DNA of 37,095 nt, taken from NCBI GenBank assembly GCA_946406435.1, contig CAMJKP010000030.1, positions 1 to 37,095 of the forward strand, read 5' to 3'. The DNA comes from an uncultured Prevotellaceae bacterium. GTDB taxonomy: Bacteria > Bacteroidota > Bacteroidia > Bacteroidales > Bacteroidaceae. A model generated the notes under the pieces. That model did not search any database, was not told where the DNA came from, and was given only the letters and a program-made list of their open reading frames with translations. A program made the position numbers and the translations under genes. Within the stretch, counting starts at the first letter, position 1; every line of letters starts with the position of its first letter. Below are positions 30,359 to 37,095 of the stretch, in pieces.

Positions 30359-30553
30359 TCATGGAGTCCCACGCTTTAGAATTGTTTTCCCGACAACAAG
30401 GAGTCCGAAGCTCTTTAATCCTACCTCCTTGCGGTTATACTGCATTTTATGCTCTATGTTACCATTAGAGCCATCCATGACTCCGAGCAGTTCATCCACG
30501 TATTTATATATAGTGGCATTCTCTTGGCTTTTTTCGATGTCCTTACGAAACAT
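30359..30553 (-). CDS. Small early protein, unknown
   Basis: The 64-residue protein (MFRKDIEKSQENATIYKYVD, then GLKSFGLLVVGKTILKRGTP) is mixed alpha/beta. It lies 21 bases after the Cro-like gene in the same direction. Its stop overlaps a possible 22-codon frame running to 30293 that I do not annotate. Function unknown. Confidence 0.45.
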   Translation of the reverse strand: MFRKDIEKSQENATIYKYVDELLGVMDGSNGNIEHKMQYNRKEVGLKSFGLLVVGKTILKRGTP

Positions 30554-30574
30554 CGCATCCTTCCCTATGGATTG

Positions 30575-30784
30575 TCAGCTTGCTTTAAGCTGCTTGAAAT
30601 TTTTCCGAACCTCGTTAATTCTTTCCTGATACAATGGTTCTACCTTTGTTCCGGCATTGGTCCAGTTGTAAAGCTTTGACCTGTCTATGATGCAAGCATC
30701 ACAGATAAGCTTTGTAGCTTTGTTACGGTCAAGCCTACCAAGTGAATCAAGCCAGTTTTTGAGATTGGCATTAAATTTCTCCAT
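30575..30784 (-). CDS. Cro-like small DNA-binding protein
   Basis: The 69-residue protein from ATG 30784 is helical, with a segment (NKATKLICDACIIDRSKLYN) that reads as a helix-turn-helix and a basic C-terminus. The frame extends to 30838, but the promoter -7 box at 30828-30835 lies there. It is the first leftward gene, facing away from the XRE repressor across an operator-rich gap, as Cro is placed in lambda-like switches. I infer that it antagonises the repressor. Confidence 0.6.
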   Translation of the reverse strand: MEKFNANLKNWLDSLGRLDRNKATKLICDACIIDRSKLYNWTNAGTKVEPLYQERINEVRKNFKQLKAS

Positions 30785-30827
30785 AAAAATACTATTATAT
30801 AAAATAAAATTATTAAATTTATCGATG

Positions 30828-30862
30828 CAAAAATACAAAATTATTTACTAAATAAACAAAAG
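30828..30862 (-). promoter_or_regulatory. Early leftward promoter
   Basis: The -7 TATTTTTG (30835-30828) has a TTTTG 22 bases upstream (30862-30858). The -33 element lies inside the operator-like repeats, so repressor binding would block it. A second TATTTTTG (30929-30922) further right may be an alternative leftward promoter. Confidence 0.55.
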
Positions 30863-30899
30863 TATTTAGTAGGATTTATTAAAATGTTTATTAAAATGT
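30847..30899. promoter_or_regulatory. Operator-like repeats of the immunity switch
   Basis: A perfect 9-bp inverted repeat TACTAAATA/TATTTAGTA (30847-30855 with 30864-30872, 8-base spacer) is followed by two tandem 12-bp copies of TTTATTAAAATG (30876-30887, 30888-30899). Together they fill the gap between the divergent Cro-like and repressor genes. AAATAAACAAAA (30851-30862) and TTTATTAAAAT recur at the late-operon head near 19,290-19,323. Confidence 0.6.
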
Positions 30900-30959
30900 A
30901 GAAAACTGTAATGTCTGCATTGCAAAAATAAAGTATATTAAATATAATAACGGTATTAA

Positions 30960-31337
30960 ATGAAAGATATAGGTTTGTTTTTTAGAACAGAGATCGAGAA
31001 GCGAGGACTTCAGCAAAAGATACTTGCTTTGAAGTGCGGTTATTCAGAAGCACATTTCTGGCAACTTATCCAGAAGGAAGACATGAAATGTTCTCGTTAT
31101 GAGAAAATATGTCGTGCTTTAGGTGTTAGTCCTATGTCAGTTTTTGATGTTGATGGTGAACATTCAGAACCCCTCGATACGAGGGTTTCGGAAGGTTCAG
31201 AAGACATTAAGAGCATGAAAACGCTTCTTAAGGAGAAGCAAAAACGCATAGAAGCCCTTGAGGAAGCTTTAGCTTCCACCAAGGAATTGTTATCTGTGTA
31301 CCGGGACAAAAACGGGACAGAAAGCAACCGAAAGTAA
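30960..31337 (+). CDS. XRE-family repressor (probable prophage immunity repressor)
   Basis: In this 125-residue protein, residues 5-60 form an XRE helix-turn-helix (RGLQQKILALKCGYSEAHFW, then ICRALGVSPMSVFDV). Residues 80-116 form a coiled coil (MKTLLKEKQKRIEALEEALA) for dimerisation. It has no LexA/CI-type peptidase domain, so induction would not work by RecA-stimulated self-cleavage. It is transcribed rightward, divergent from the Cro-like early gene, with repeats between them and a strong terminator behind. It is the best candidate for the repressor that keeps the prophage silent. Confidence 0.78.
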   Translation: MKDIGLFFRTEIEKRGLQQKILALKCGYSEAHFWQLIQKEDMKCSRYEKICRALGVSPMSVFDVDGEHSEPLDTRVSEGSEDIKSMKTLLKEKQKRIEALEEALASTKELLSVYRDKNGTESNRK

Positions 31338-31380
31338 AGAGTAAATCCTTAAATTAGGCTACTGAGCACCCATCAGAAAG

Positions 31381-31416
31381 GAGGTTGAGAACGTCCTGTT
31401 CCAACCTCTTTTCTTT
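31381..31416 (+). terminator. Terminator of the repressor gene
   Basis: GAGGTTG/CAACCTC (31381-31387 with 31402-31408) and an inner GAAC/GTTC, with one bulged A, form a strong hairpin followed by TTTTCTTT. It is the last feature clearly belonging to the prophage on this side. Confidence 0.85.
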
Positions 31417-31501
31417 GTATAAAGAAAGCATAGCTGTTTTTGATATGCAAGGCAATATTCAGTAATCCTTTGCGGGAAATTTTCCCCCTATTCAGAAAAA
31501 A
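31417..31501. other. Probable right prophage-host junction
   Basis: No gene is visible. GGGAAATTTTCCC (31475-31487) is a near-perfect palindrome. The words AAATTTTCCCCCTAT here and AAATTCTTCCCCTAT at 175-189 match in 13 of 15 positions and could be remnants of attachment sites, though this may be chance. Host coding sequence begins at 31502. Confidence 0.3.
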
Positions 31502-32116
31502 TCAGGAGAAAATATTTTCTGTTGCAAAAACATCTTCGAGCTTGTTCATAGGGGCGAGGTGCGCCTGAAAACCCATGGATTTAGCTGTGGCGATATTGCT
31601 TCTTGAATCGTCGAAGAAGATGGTTTCCTCGGGAGAGATACCTGTAGCGTCGATTACGGCTTGGAAGATGCGTGGATCGGGCTTGGCGAGTTGCATCTCG
31701 TGTGAGAGGAATAGCTGGTCGAAGCAGTCTTCGGGCTCTACGCCATGCTTGCGGAAAGCGTTTGTGGCAATCTGCCAGCCGCGGTCGTAGATGTTGCTGA
31801 GGAGATATACCTTGTGGTGCTTCCTGAGTTCGAGAAGCATCTGTATGCGTGATTCGGGAATGATGTCGAGGACGTCGTCCATAGCCCATAGGATATCCTC
31901 GTCGCTGATGCCTTCGCGGCATAGCGGACGGATGGTGTCGCAGTAGTCCTGCTCGGACATGAGTCCGTTGAGATAGGAGAGGGTAGGGACTGCTATTTCG
32001 GGCTGTCGTATGCAGCCTTCGAAGTCGGGCAGTCCGATATAGTTCAGGGCTTTTGTATCGCGCTCAAGGTCAAGGTTTATGATGACGCCGGCAAGGTCGA
32101 AGATGTAGTTTTTCAT
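31502..32116 (-). CDS. HAD-family phosphatase
   Basis: I choose the ATG at 32116 (204 residues, MKNYIFDLAGVIINLD), sharing one base with the upstream stop. HAD motif I is FDLAGV (nucleophile Asp7, with Ala where Asp or Gly usually follows). Motif II is LLSNIY, motif III the Lys of KPDPRIF and motif IV IFFDDS. The long helical cap and the INLD start resemble YihX/glucose-1-phosphatase-like enzymes. The substrate is unknown. It is the last gene of the host operon, and its 3' end carries a 14-bp palindrome (31507-31520). Its normal terminator may be the one at 109-140, displaced by the prophage. Confidence 0.8.
   Translation of the reverse strand: MKNYIFDLAGVIINLDLERDTKALNYIGLPDFEGCIRQPEIAVPTLSYLNGLMSEQDYCDTIRPLCREGISDEDILWAMDDVLDIIPESRIQMLLELRKHHKVYLLSNIYDRGWQIATNAFRKHGVEPEDCFDQLFLSHEMQLAKPDPRIFQAVIDATGISPEETIFFDDSRSNIATAKSMGFQAHLAPMNKLEDVFATENIFS
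31507..31520. repeat. Perfect 14-bp palindrome at the end of the HAD gene
   Basis: AGAAAATATTTTCT is its own reverse complement and lies in the last codons of the HAD gene, at the prophage edge. It could be part of an integration site or an mRNA 3' structure, or it could be chance in AT-rich DNA. Confidence 0.4.
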
Positions 32117-32781
32117 TATTGATTGAAGAGCTTGAGAAGCTTTGCGAGGTCTTCCGCTCTTGTCCAACTGAATCCTGTGGAGATGATGACCTCGTATTCC
32201 TTGCGCTGTTCTTTCTTCAGGGCAGACTTAATGGAACGCTCCTGGGCAATAGTAGCCTTGTCGCCTACTACATAATAATAAGTGTCCATGAGAGGGTATG
32301 GCTCTTCATCCTCTGCTCCGTCTATGCGTGTTGTTGACATGCTTTCGCCGATTAATCGTCCGGCGTTGAGGTCGTCGAGCATGGATGAGTTGGTCATTAT
32401 GCTGTTGTTCAGATACTCGCCCTTCATGGTCTCTACGTCAATTACTCGGATGCGCACGAGGGTCGCGTTGCCTTCTGTGGCTACTACCTCCGCAAGACGG
32501 TTCTTAACGTTGATGAAGTTGCGCTCACCAACGGTTATGCCAGCCACTACAGGCATGGATGCTTCCATTATCTCGCCAGTAGGGGCTTTCTTATATACGA
32601 GAGTACTGTTCTTCAGGAAGATGTTCGTCTGCTTATGCACACTTTGCTTGCCATCCTTCAGTTTGATGATGGCAGGCTGGAAATCGCTAAACATAGTTAC
32701 TGTCTTGCTCCTTCCTGCGGGAATCTGTGCATGGACTGAGCAACATAGTGCGAGTAGGAATAGTAGAAAGGCTTGTCTCAT
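32116..32781 (-). CDS. Exported protein of unknown function
   Basis: The 221-residue protein has a clear signal peptide (MRQAFLLFLLALCCSVHAQ, cleavage near residue 18-19). The mature protein is a mixed alpha/beta exported protein (FINVKNRLAEVVATEGNATL, then YYYVVGDKATIAQERSIKSA) of a type restricted to Prevotella/Bacteroides relatives. Its stop shares one base with the HAD start. A periplasmic or outer-membrane role is likely; no domain is recognised. Confidence 0.65.
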   Translation of the reverse strand: MRQAFLLFLLALCCSVHAQIPAGRSKTVTMFSDFQPAIIKLKDGKQSVHKQTNIFLKNSTLVYKKAPTGEIMEASMPVVAGITVGERNFINVKNRLAEVVATEGNATLVRIRVIDVETMKGEYLNNSIMTNSSMLDDLNAGRLIGESMSTTRIDGAEDEEPYPLMDTYYYVVGDKATIAQERSIKSALKKEQRKEYEVIISTGFSWTRAEDLAKLLKLFNQ

Positions 32782-32815
32782 AGTTTTCGGCTTTTATATA
32801 AATAGTGTATATGTA

Positions 32816-33118
32816 TCAGTCAACGACTTCAAAATCAACATACTCACCTTCGTCGGCAGAGAATATCTTCTTGCCATTGCTGTTGCTTGAAGATGCCGAC
32901 TGTGAGGCTTGCTGTTGACGGCCTTGTGTGGCGTTCTCGCGTGAGCTGCTTCGGGTGTTGAAGTTGGCGTTGAATCCGCTGAATGGATTGGGTTGCGGAC
33001 GTCCCGTTAGCTTATACCACAGGCCTCTCAGTTTGGCGTATGCAACAATTCCTAAGAAGAGAATCGGCACAAGCACAAACAGCAGCAGAAGCAGCAATAT
33101 GACGATTAATATGTGCAT
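32816..33118 (-). CDS. DUF4834 family small membrane protein
   Basis: The 100-residue protein has one strong N-terminal membrane helix (LIVILLLLLLFVLVPILFLG), then a basic PQPNPFSGF linker, a Gln/Ser-rich low-complexity stretch and the conserved end EGEYVDFEVVD. This is the DUF4834 layout, characteristic of Bacteroidetes and found near pssA/psd. Its start abuts the pssA stop. Function unknown. Confidence 0.75.
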   Translation of the reverse strand: MHILIVILLLLLLFVLVPILFLGIVAYAKLRGLWYKLTGRPQPNPFSGFNANFNTRSSSRENATQGRQQQASQSASSSNSNGKKIFSADEGEYVDFEVVD

Positions 33119-33847
33119 TTATTTCTTCTGTGTTGCGATTGATACTGCGATATAGGCAAGTATGATGACGCTTAAAGGCGAATAGTAGATTCTGTCGTCG
33201 CCTGTTTTGATGCCATAGGCGATACCGCAGGCAAGTGCTATTGCGCTAAAGATGACAAAGCCGTATTTAATCTCGTTGCCTTTGAATCCCCAATGCTTGA
33301 ACTTAAGGGCGAACATCGGAATCTCTGCAATAAGCAGCCATGAGCTTACCACGATGCCGATAATAAGCAGAGGCAGGATGTATGTGCAGGCCATCATCTC
33401 TTGTCCGAATCCTACGATGAGTGAACCCCAGAAAAGGGCGTTGGCTGGTGTAGGGAGTCCGATGAATGATGTGGTCTGGCGTGTGTCGAGATTGAACTTC
33501 GCAAGTCTCAGGGCCGAGAATGCTGCGATGACGTATGCAAGGAACGGAATCACGTTACGCCATCCATCAAGGAATGAAGGGTAGTCGATGATGTTGAGGA
33601 ACGAGAACAGGATACTTGCCGGAGCAACGCCGAATGTTACGTCGTCAGCCAGGGAGTCGAGTTCCTTGCCGATAGGGCTTGATACGCCGAGTATTCGTGC
33701 AGTCATTCCATCGAAGAAATCAAAGACTGCACCAAGAATGATGAACAATAATGCTAATTCTGCATCACCGAATAAAGCAAATACTGTTGCAACACATCCG
33801 GAGATAAGGTTGCAACAGGTTATTGTATTTGGGATATGTTTCTTCAT
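33119..33847 (-). CDS. pssA: CDP-diacylglycerol-serine O-phosphatidyltransferase
   Basis: The 242-residue membrane protein has the full CDP-alcohol phosphotransferase motif: Asp43, Asp46-Gly47, Ala50-Arg51, Gly60, Asp64 and Asp68. About seven hydrophobic segments follow. It joins CDP-diacylglycerol and serine to make phosphatidylserine, which Psd, encoded just upstream, decarboxylates to phosphatidylethanolamine. A pair of GC-rich repeats lies between pssA and psd. Confidence 0.92.
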   Translation of the reverse strand: MKKHIPNTITCCNLISGCVATVFALFGDAELALLFIILGAVFDFFDGMTARILGVSSPIGKELDSLADDVTFGVAPASILFSFLNIIDYPSFLDGWRNVIPFLAYVIAAFSALRLAKFNLDTRQTTSFIGLPTPANALFWGSLIVGFGQEMMACTYILPLLIIGIVVSSWLLIAEIPMFALKFKHWGFKGNEIKYGFVIFSAIALACGIAYGIKTGDDRIYYSPLSVIILAYIAVSIATQKK

Positions 33848-33853
33848 CTTATC

Positions 33854-34003
33854 TGCCCCCCTAACCCCCGAGGGGGCATCATTTTAATAGTAATGAGAGT
33901 TCATGACTATTACGCTGGGGGTAATGCGCTATTTTTATTATGAGCCTCCTGAATGTTTATCTGTATATATAATAGATTCCCCCCTCGGGGGGATAGAGGG
34001 GGC
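33854..34003. repeat. Inverted pair of C/G-rich intergenic repeats (REP-like doublet)
   Basis: A repeat at 33854-33878 (CCCCCCTAACCCCCGAGGGG core) faces a related copy on the other strand at 33978-34003 (its reverse complement contains CCCCTCTATCCCCCCGAGGG). Each has its own CCCCC/GGGGG hairpin, and together they are inverted across about 100 AT-rich bases. Such elements are typical dispersed intergenic repeats of Bacteroidales genomes. The doublet lies between psd and pssA and could modulate read-through. Confidence 0.7.
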
Positions 34004-34007
34004 TTCT

Positions 34008-34700
34008 TTATTTTAGTTTTCCTATTACCGTCTGATTGCCAGTTGTTGCCTGACCGAGTTTAACGTTTATTTCTGTGCCGAGTGGCAAGAAAAGGTCAAC
34101 ACGTGAGCCGAACTTGATGAAGCCGAGATGCTCGTCGATGTAGCATTCCTCACCTTCCTTTGCGTATGTCACGATACGGCGTGCCACGGCACCAGCAATC
34201 TGGCGGCAGAGAATATCCACGCCGCTGTCGGTTGTGATGATGATGTCTGCCATCTCGTTTTCCTCACTTGCCTTAGGTAGCCATGCCTTGTGGAAAGCTC
34301 CGTTCTGGTGATGCACGAGCTTAACCTTTCCGTCAACAGGGAACCAGTTGGCATGTACGTTCCAAAGGTCCATGAAGATGCTGACCATGATGCGAGGTTC
34401 GTGGAAGTATTTGTTTTCCTCAACTTCCTGAACAACTACGATACGGCCGTCGGCAGGAGCAACTATGACATTGTCTGTGTCATCCTGCTCGAAATATCGG
34501 ATAGGACAACGGAAGAAATTTATGACGATACAATAGATTGTAACTGCGACTACTGCGAAACAATAGAATGGAATGTGGGTCTCGAAAGAACGCCACAATA
34601 TGATACCGATCGCTACAATGAACATTAGGCCGTAGATTAATGTGTCAGTACCTTCTCGGTGCAATCTGATTTTCTTAAGTTTCTTTATTCTTTTTCCCAT
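34008..34700 (-). CDS. psd: Phosphatidylserine decarboxylase proenzyme
   Basis: The 230-residue protein from ATG 34700 has two N-terminal membrane helices (about 21-36 and 44-62), then the catalytic domain with APADG (81-85), [16 protein letters not shown] (109-124) with the key His, and the self-cleavage site Gly198-Ser199 in [11 protein letters not shown]. Ser becomes the pyruvoyl group after autocleavage. The short size is typical of the bacterial/archaeal short form. It heads the host operon, with a promoter at 34742-34773. A longer frame to 34772 is excluded by that promoter. Confidence 0.92.
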   Translation of the reverse strand: MGKRIKKLKKIRLHREGTDTLIYGLMFIVAIGIILWRSFETHIPFYCFAVVAVTIYCIVINFFRCPIRYFEQDDTDNVIVAPADGRIVVVQEVEENKYFHEPRIMVSIFMDLWNVHANWFPVDGKVKLVHHQNGAFHKAWLPKASEENEMADIIITTDSGVDILCRQIAGAVARRIVTYAKEGEECYIDEHLGFIKFGSRVDLFLPLGTEINVKLGQATTGNQTVIGKLK

Positions 34701-34741
34701 TTTGGAGGACAAGTTTCGTATTCGGGGTATATAATTCCGTG

Positions 34742-34773
34742 CAAAGATACATGATTTTATCGAAAATAGCAAA
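34742..34773 (-). promoter_or_regulatory. Promoter of the psd-pssA host operon
   Basis: The leftward -33 TTTG (34773-34770), a 20-bp spacer and -7 TATCTTTG (34749-34742) match the Bacteroidetes consensus well. The expected transcript start near 34735 is 35 bases ahead of the psd ATG. Confidence 0.8.
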
Positions 34774-34843
34774 TTTTTTCCCTATTTTCGTTACTTTATT
34801 GTTCTTTTTGCCATTTAAGTAAGGTTGTCTTGTGAATTTTCCG

Positions 34844-34851
34844 TAATTTTG
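34844..34851 (+). promoter_or_regulatory. Promoter -7 element directly ahead of dnaE
   Basis: TAATTTTG ends 5 bases before the dnaE ATG at 34857, so a transcript starting at the usual distance would begin at or within a base or two of the start codon. The -33 region is poor. This suggests a leaderless or nearly leaderless dnaE mRNA. Confidence 0.5.
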
Positions 34852-34856
34852 CGTCT

Positions 34857-37095
34857 ATGCAGGATTTTATTCATCTACACGTTCATACGTATTATTCCAT
34901 ACTTGACGGACAGGCGTCTGTCAGTAAGCTCGTTGACAAGGCTGTTGCCGACGGAATGAAGGGTATTGCCATTACTGATCATGGAAATATGTTCGGTATA
35001 AAGGAGCTGTTTGACTATTGTAACGGAGTCAACAAAAAACTCAAGGCAGATGGCAAGGAACCGTTCAAGCCAATCTTCGGTTGTGAGATGTATGTTGCGC
35101 ATCACAACAAGGAGGATATGGTTAAGGCGAATGGTGACCTCGGCGGTTATCACCTCATCGTTCTTGCCAAAAACTTCAACGGCTACAAGAACCTTATCCG
35201 CCTCGTGTCACGTGCGTGGGTGGACGGATATTATGGTCGTCCGAGAACTGACAGAAGGGATCTTGCTGCGTTTCATGAGGACCTCATCATCTGCTCTGCA
35301 TGTATAGGTGGAGAGGTGCCTAAGAAGATTATCGAAGGCGATATCGAGGGCGCTCGTGAGGCTGTGGAATGGTATCACAGCATCTGGGGAGATGACTATT
35401 ACCTTGAGCTGCAACGCCATGAGGTGACAGATCCGAGCATTATGGCTAATCGTGAGACATTCCCTTTGCAACAGAAGGCAAATCGCGTGCTGATGGAGTT
35501 TGCGAAGGAGTATGGAATAAAACTGATATGCACAAACGATTCTCACTTTGTTGATAAGGAGAATGCGGAGGCGCATGACCATCTGCTTTGTCTTTCAACG
35601 GGTAAGGACTTGGACGACCCAAACCGTATGCGATATACGAAGCAGGAGTGGTTCAAGACTCAGGCGGAGATGAATGAGATATTCTCTGACGTTCCAGAAG
35701 CTTTAAGCAATACGCTTGAGATTCTCGACAAGGTAGAGACTTATAATATTGAGAGTGACCCGATTATGCCTTTCTTCCCTATACCTGAGGAATTTGGAAC
35801 GGAAGAGGAATGGCGAAAGAAATATACGGAAGAGGACCTGTTCAAGGAGTTCACAAGCGATGAGAACGGCGAGAATCAGATGCCGGAAGAAGAGGGCCTG
35901 AAGAAGATAAAGAAACTTGGCGGATATGATAAAATCTACCGAGTGAAATTCGAGGCCGACTATCTTGCAAAACTCGCATACGAAGGTGCTCAGAGAATAT
36001 ACGGAAGTGGTACTGCTGATAATCTCACAGCTGACAAGCTGATAAAGGGCTCTTATGGAATACCAGAGGACGTAGAGGACAGAATCCGTTTCGAGCTTCA
36101 CATCATGAAGACGATGGGTTTCCCAGGATACTTCCTTATCGTGTCAGACTTTATCAATTCTGCTCGTGATGAACTTGGCGTTTGGGTAGGTCCGGGACGT
36201 GGCTCTGCTGCGGGTAGTGTTGTGGCTTATTGTCTCGGTATCACGAAGATAGACCCTCTGAAATACGACCTCCTTTTCGAGCGTTTCCTTAATCCTGACC
36301 GTATTTCCTTGCCTGATATTGATACCGACTTCGACGACGATGGTCGAGGTAAGGTGCTTCAATGGGTAATGAATAAATATGGTAAGGAGAATTGTGCGCA
36401 TATCATCACCTACGGTACTATGGCGGCAAAGAACTCTATCAAGGACGTTGCTCGTGTGGAGAAACTGCCTCTTGACAAGAGTAATGCGCTTTGTAAGGCT
36501 ATGCCAGACCGTCTTCCTGACGGTATGAAACCAAAGCTTGCCAACTACCTCAAGTGTACTCCTGAGCTTCAGCAGGCAGAGGCGAGTGCCGATCCACGTG
36601 AGGCAAATACTATCAAATATGCCAAGATGCTTGAGGGTACAGTTCGCTCAACTGGTATTCATGCCTGTGGCTTTATCATCTGCCGAGACCCAATTTCCGA
36701 CCATGTGCCTGTATCTACGGCCGACGACCCGGATTTCCCTGAGATAAAGACGGCTGTAACCCAGTATGACGGTCACGTTATTGAGTCAACAGGTCTTATC
36801 AAGATGGACTTCCTCGGACTCAAAACCCTCTCCGAGCAGAAGGAGTGCTGTAAGCTTGTGAAGCAGACGCGAGGCATAGACATAGACCTTGACCATATTC
36901 CTATCGACGACCCGGCTACATATAAGCTGTATCAGGAGGGTAGGACGGTCGGAACATTCCAGTTTGAGTCGGCTGGTATGCAGAAATATCTTCGTGAACT
37001 GCATCCTACTGTCTTCGAGGACCTTATCGCGATGAATGCTCTGTATCGTCCGGGACCTATGGATTATATCCCTTCGTTTATCGCTCGTAAGAACG
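34857..37095 (+). CDS. dnaE: DNA polymerase III alpha subunit (partial, cut at window end)
   Basis: The open frame starts at ATG 34857 and runs off the window after 746 codons with no stop. The PHP domain opens it (HLHVHTYYSILDGQ, ITDHGNMFG, CTNDSHF). The polymerase catalytic core follows with GPGRGSAAGS and the active-site Asp pair in PDIDTDFDDDGR, then the finger region (STGIHACGFIICRDP, MDFLGLKTL, TFQFES) and RPGPMDYIPSFI. It is the replicative polymerase of the host and presumably of the phage too. Its direction is opposite to the psd operon. Confidence 0.97.
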   Translation, partial: MQDFIHLHVHTYYSILDGQASVSKLVDKAVADGMKGIAITDHGNMFGIKELFDYCNGVNKKLKADGKEPFKPIFGCEMYVAHHNKEDMVKANGDLGGYHLIVLAKNFNGYKNLIRLVSRAWVDGYYGRPRTDRRDLAAFHEDLIICSACIGGEVPKKIIEGDIEGAREAVEWYHSIWGDDYYLELQRHEVTDPSIMANRETFPLQQKANRVLMEFAKEYGIKLICTNDSHFVDKENAEAHDHLLCLSTGKDLDDPNRMRYTKQEWFKTQAEMNEIFSDVPEALSNTLEILDKVETYNIESDPIMPFFPIPEEFGTEEEWRKKYTEEDLFKEFTSDENGENQMPEEEGLKKIKKLGGYDKIYRVKFEADYLAKLAYEGAQRIYGSGTADNLTADKLIKGSYGIPEDVEDRIRFELHIMKTMGFPGYFLIVSDFINSARDELGVWVGPGRGSAAGSVVAYCLGITKIDPLKYDLLFERFLNPDRISLPDIDTDFDDDGRGKVLQWVMNKYGKENCAHIITYGTMAAKNSIKDVARVEKLPLDKSNALCKAMPDRLPDGMKPKLANYLKCTPELQQAEASADPREANTIKYAKMLEGTVRSTGIHACGFIICRDPISDHVPVSTADDPDFPEIKTAVTQYDGHVIESTGLIKMDFLGLKTLSEQKECCKLVKQTRGIDIDLDHIPIDDPATYKLYQEGRTVGTFQFESAGMQKYLRELHPTVFEDLIAMNALYRPGPMDYIPSFIARKN

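Noticed and set aside
30293..30361. A 22-codon leftward frame (MTACRIWYIL...) overlapping the stop of the 30359-30553 gene
   Set aside because: It is too short and lacks a ribosome binding site or recognisable feature beyond the overlapping ATGA, which can occur by chance.
29993..30629. Rightward open frames opposite the small early genes
   Set aside because: They are unlike proteins in composition and oppose the operon direction; they are antisense shadows of the leftward genes.
31475..31491. Chromosomal dif site as the integration point
   Set aside because: The junction sequence has a near-palindrome but no TTATG-type XerD half-site, so a dif assignment is not supported.

Overview
The window looks like a Bacteroidales chromosome, most likely Prevotella-like, carrying a temperate tailed-phage-type prophage of about 31 kb (roughly 170-31,420) beside host housekeeping genes (31,502-37,095). 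Evidence for the host: many promoters have the Bacteroidetes -7 element TAnnTTTG with a TTTG-like -33 element about 19-20 bp upstream; DUF4834 and DUF4468-type proteins are present; and the host genes are a phosphatidylserine synthase/decarboxylase pair and dnaE. Genus-level naming is an inference.

Layout. (1) 1-205: non-coding flank with a strong leftward terminator. (2) 206-4,480: lysis and tail-tip end of the late region, all leftward: a spanin-like protein, a holin-like protein, small membrane proteins, a DUF5675 probable cell-wall enzyme and an InlB-repeat tail protein. One rightward secreted-protein gene (1,346-1,879) sits here with its own promoter and terminator, a typical moron. (3) 4,483-19,234: the remaining late genes, leftward: SGNH-esterase tail fibre, head-tail joining proteins, portal, terminase, PLD-like and phosphoribosyltransferase-like proteins, capsid, ClpP-like protease, and two proteins at the operon head. 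No tape-measure gene is visible. (4) 19,464-22,869: an accessory and regulatory zone with ardA antirestriction behind a large structured element, an XRE regulator, iteron-like repeats and a hicAB toxin-antitoxin pair with a palindromic operator. (5) 23,076-23,800: a MutS-domain-I remnant and an AT-rich gene-free stretch. (6) 23,806-29,897: early leftward operon headed by a primase-helicase with a structured leader, followed by a dozen small, mostly unknown genes, many with strong Shine-Dalgarno sites that are unusual for this phylum. (7) 30,076-31,337: early genes and the immunity switch, a leftward Cro-like protein and a rightward XRE repressor, separated by operator-like repeats. (8) 31,502-34,700: host operon, leftward: psd, pssA, DUF4834, an exported protein and a HAD phosphatase. 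(9) 34,857-end: dnaE, rightward and cut by the window end.

How it works together (inference): the repressor at 30,960 holds down the early promoter and probably the head of the late operon at 19,280, since both control regions share the words AAATAAACAAAA and TTTATTAAAAT. Early expression yields the primase-helicase and accessory proteins. Late genes are then read from at least four promoters (upstream of 1,185, 5,769, 11,076 and 18,184) that share an extra GTCTTTTG box at the -33 position, a probable phage-specific late-promoter signature. No integrase or transposase is encoded in the window, so how the element integrates is open.

The most notable unexplained items are the roughly 248-bp structured element upstream of ardA, closed by a perfect 15-bp inverted repeat; the structured 5' leader of the primase-helicase; the late-promoter box; and a tailed-phage gene set without a tape measure or a recombinase.
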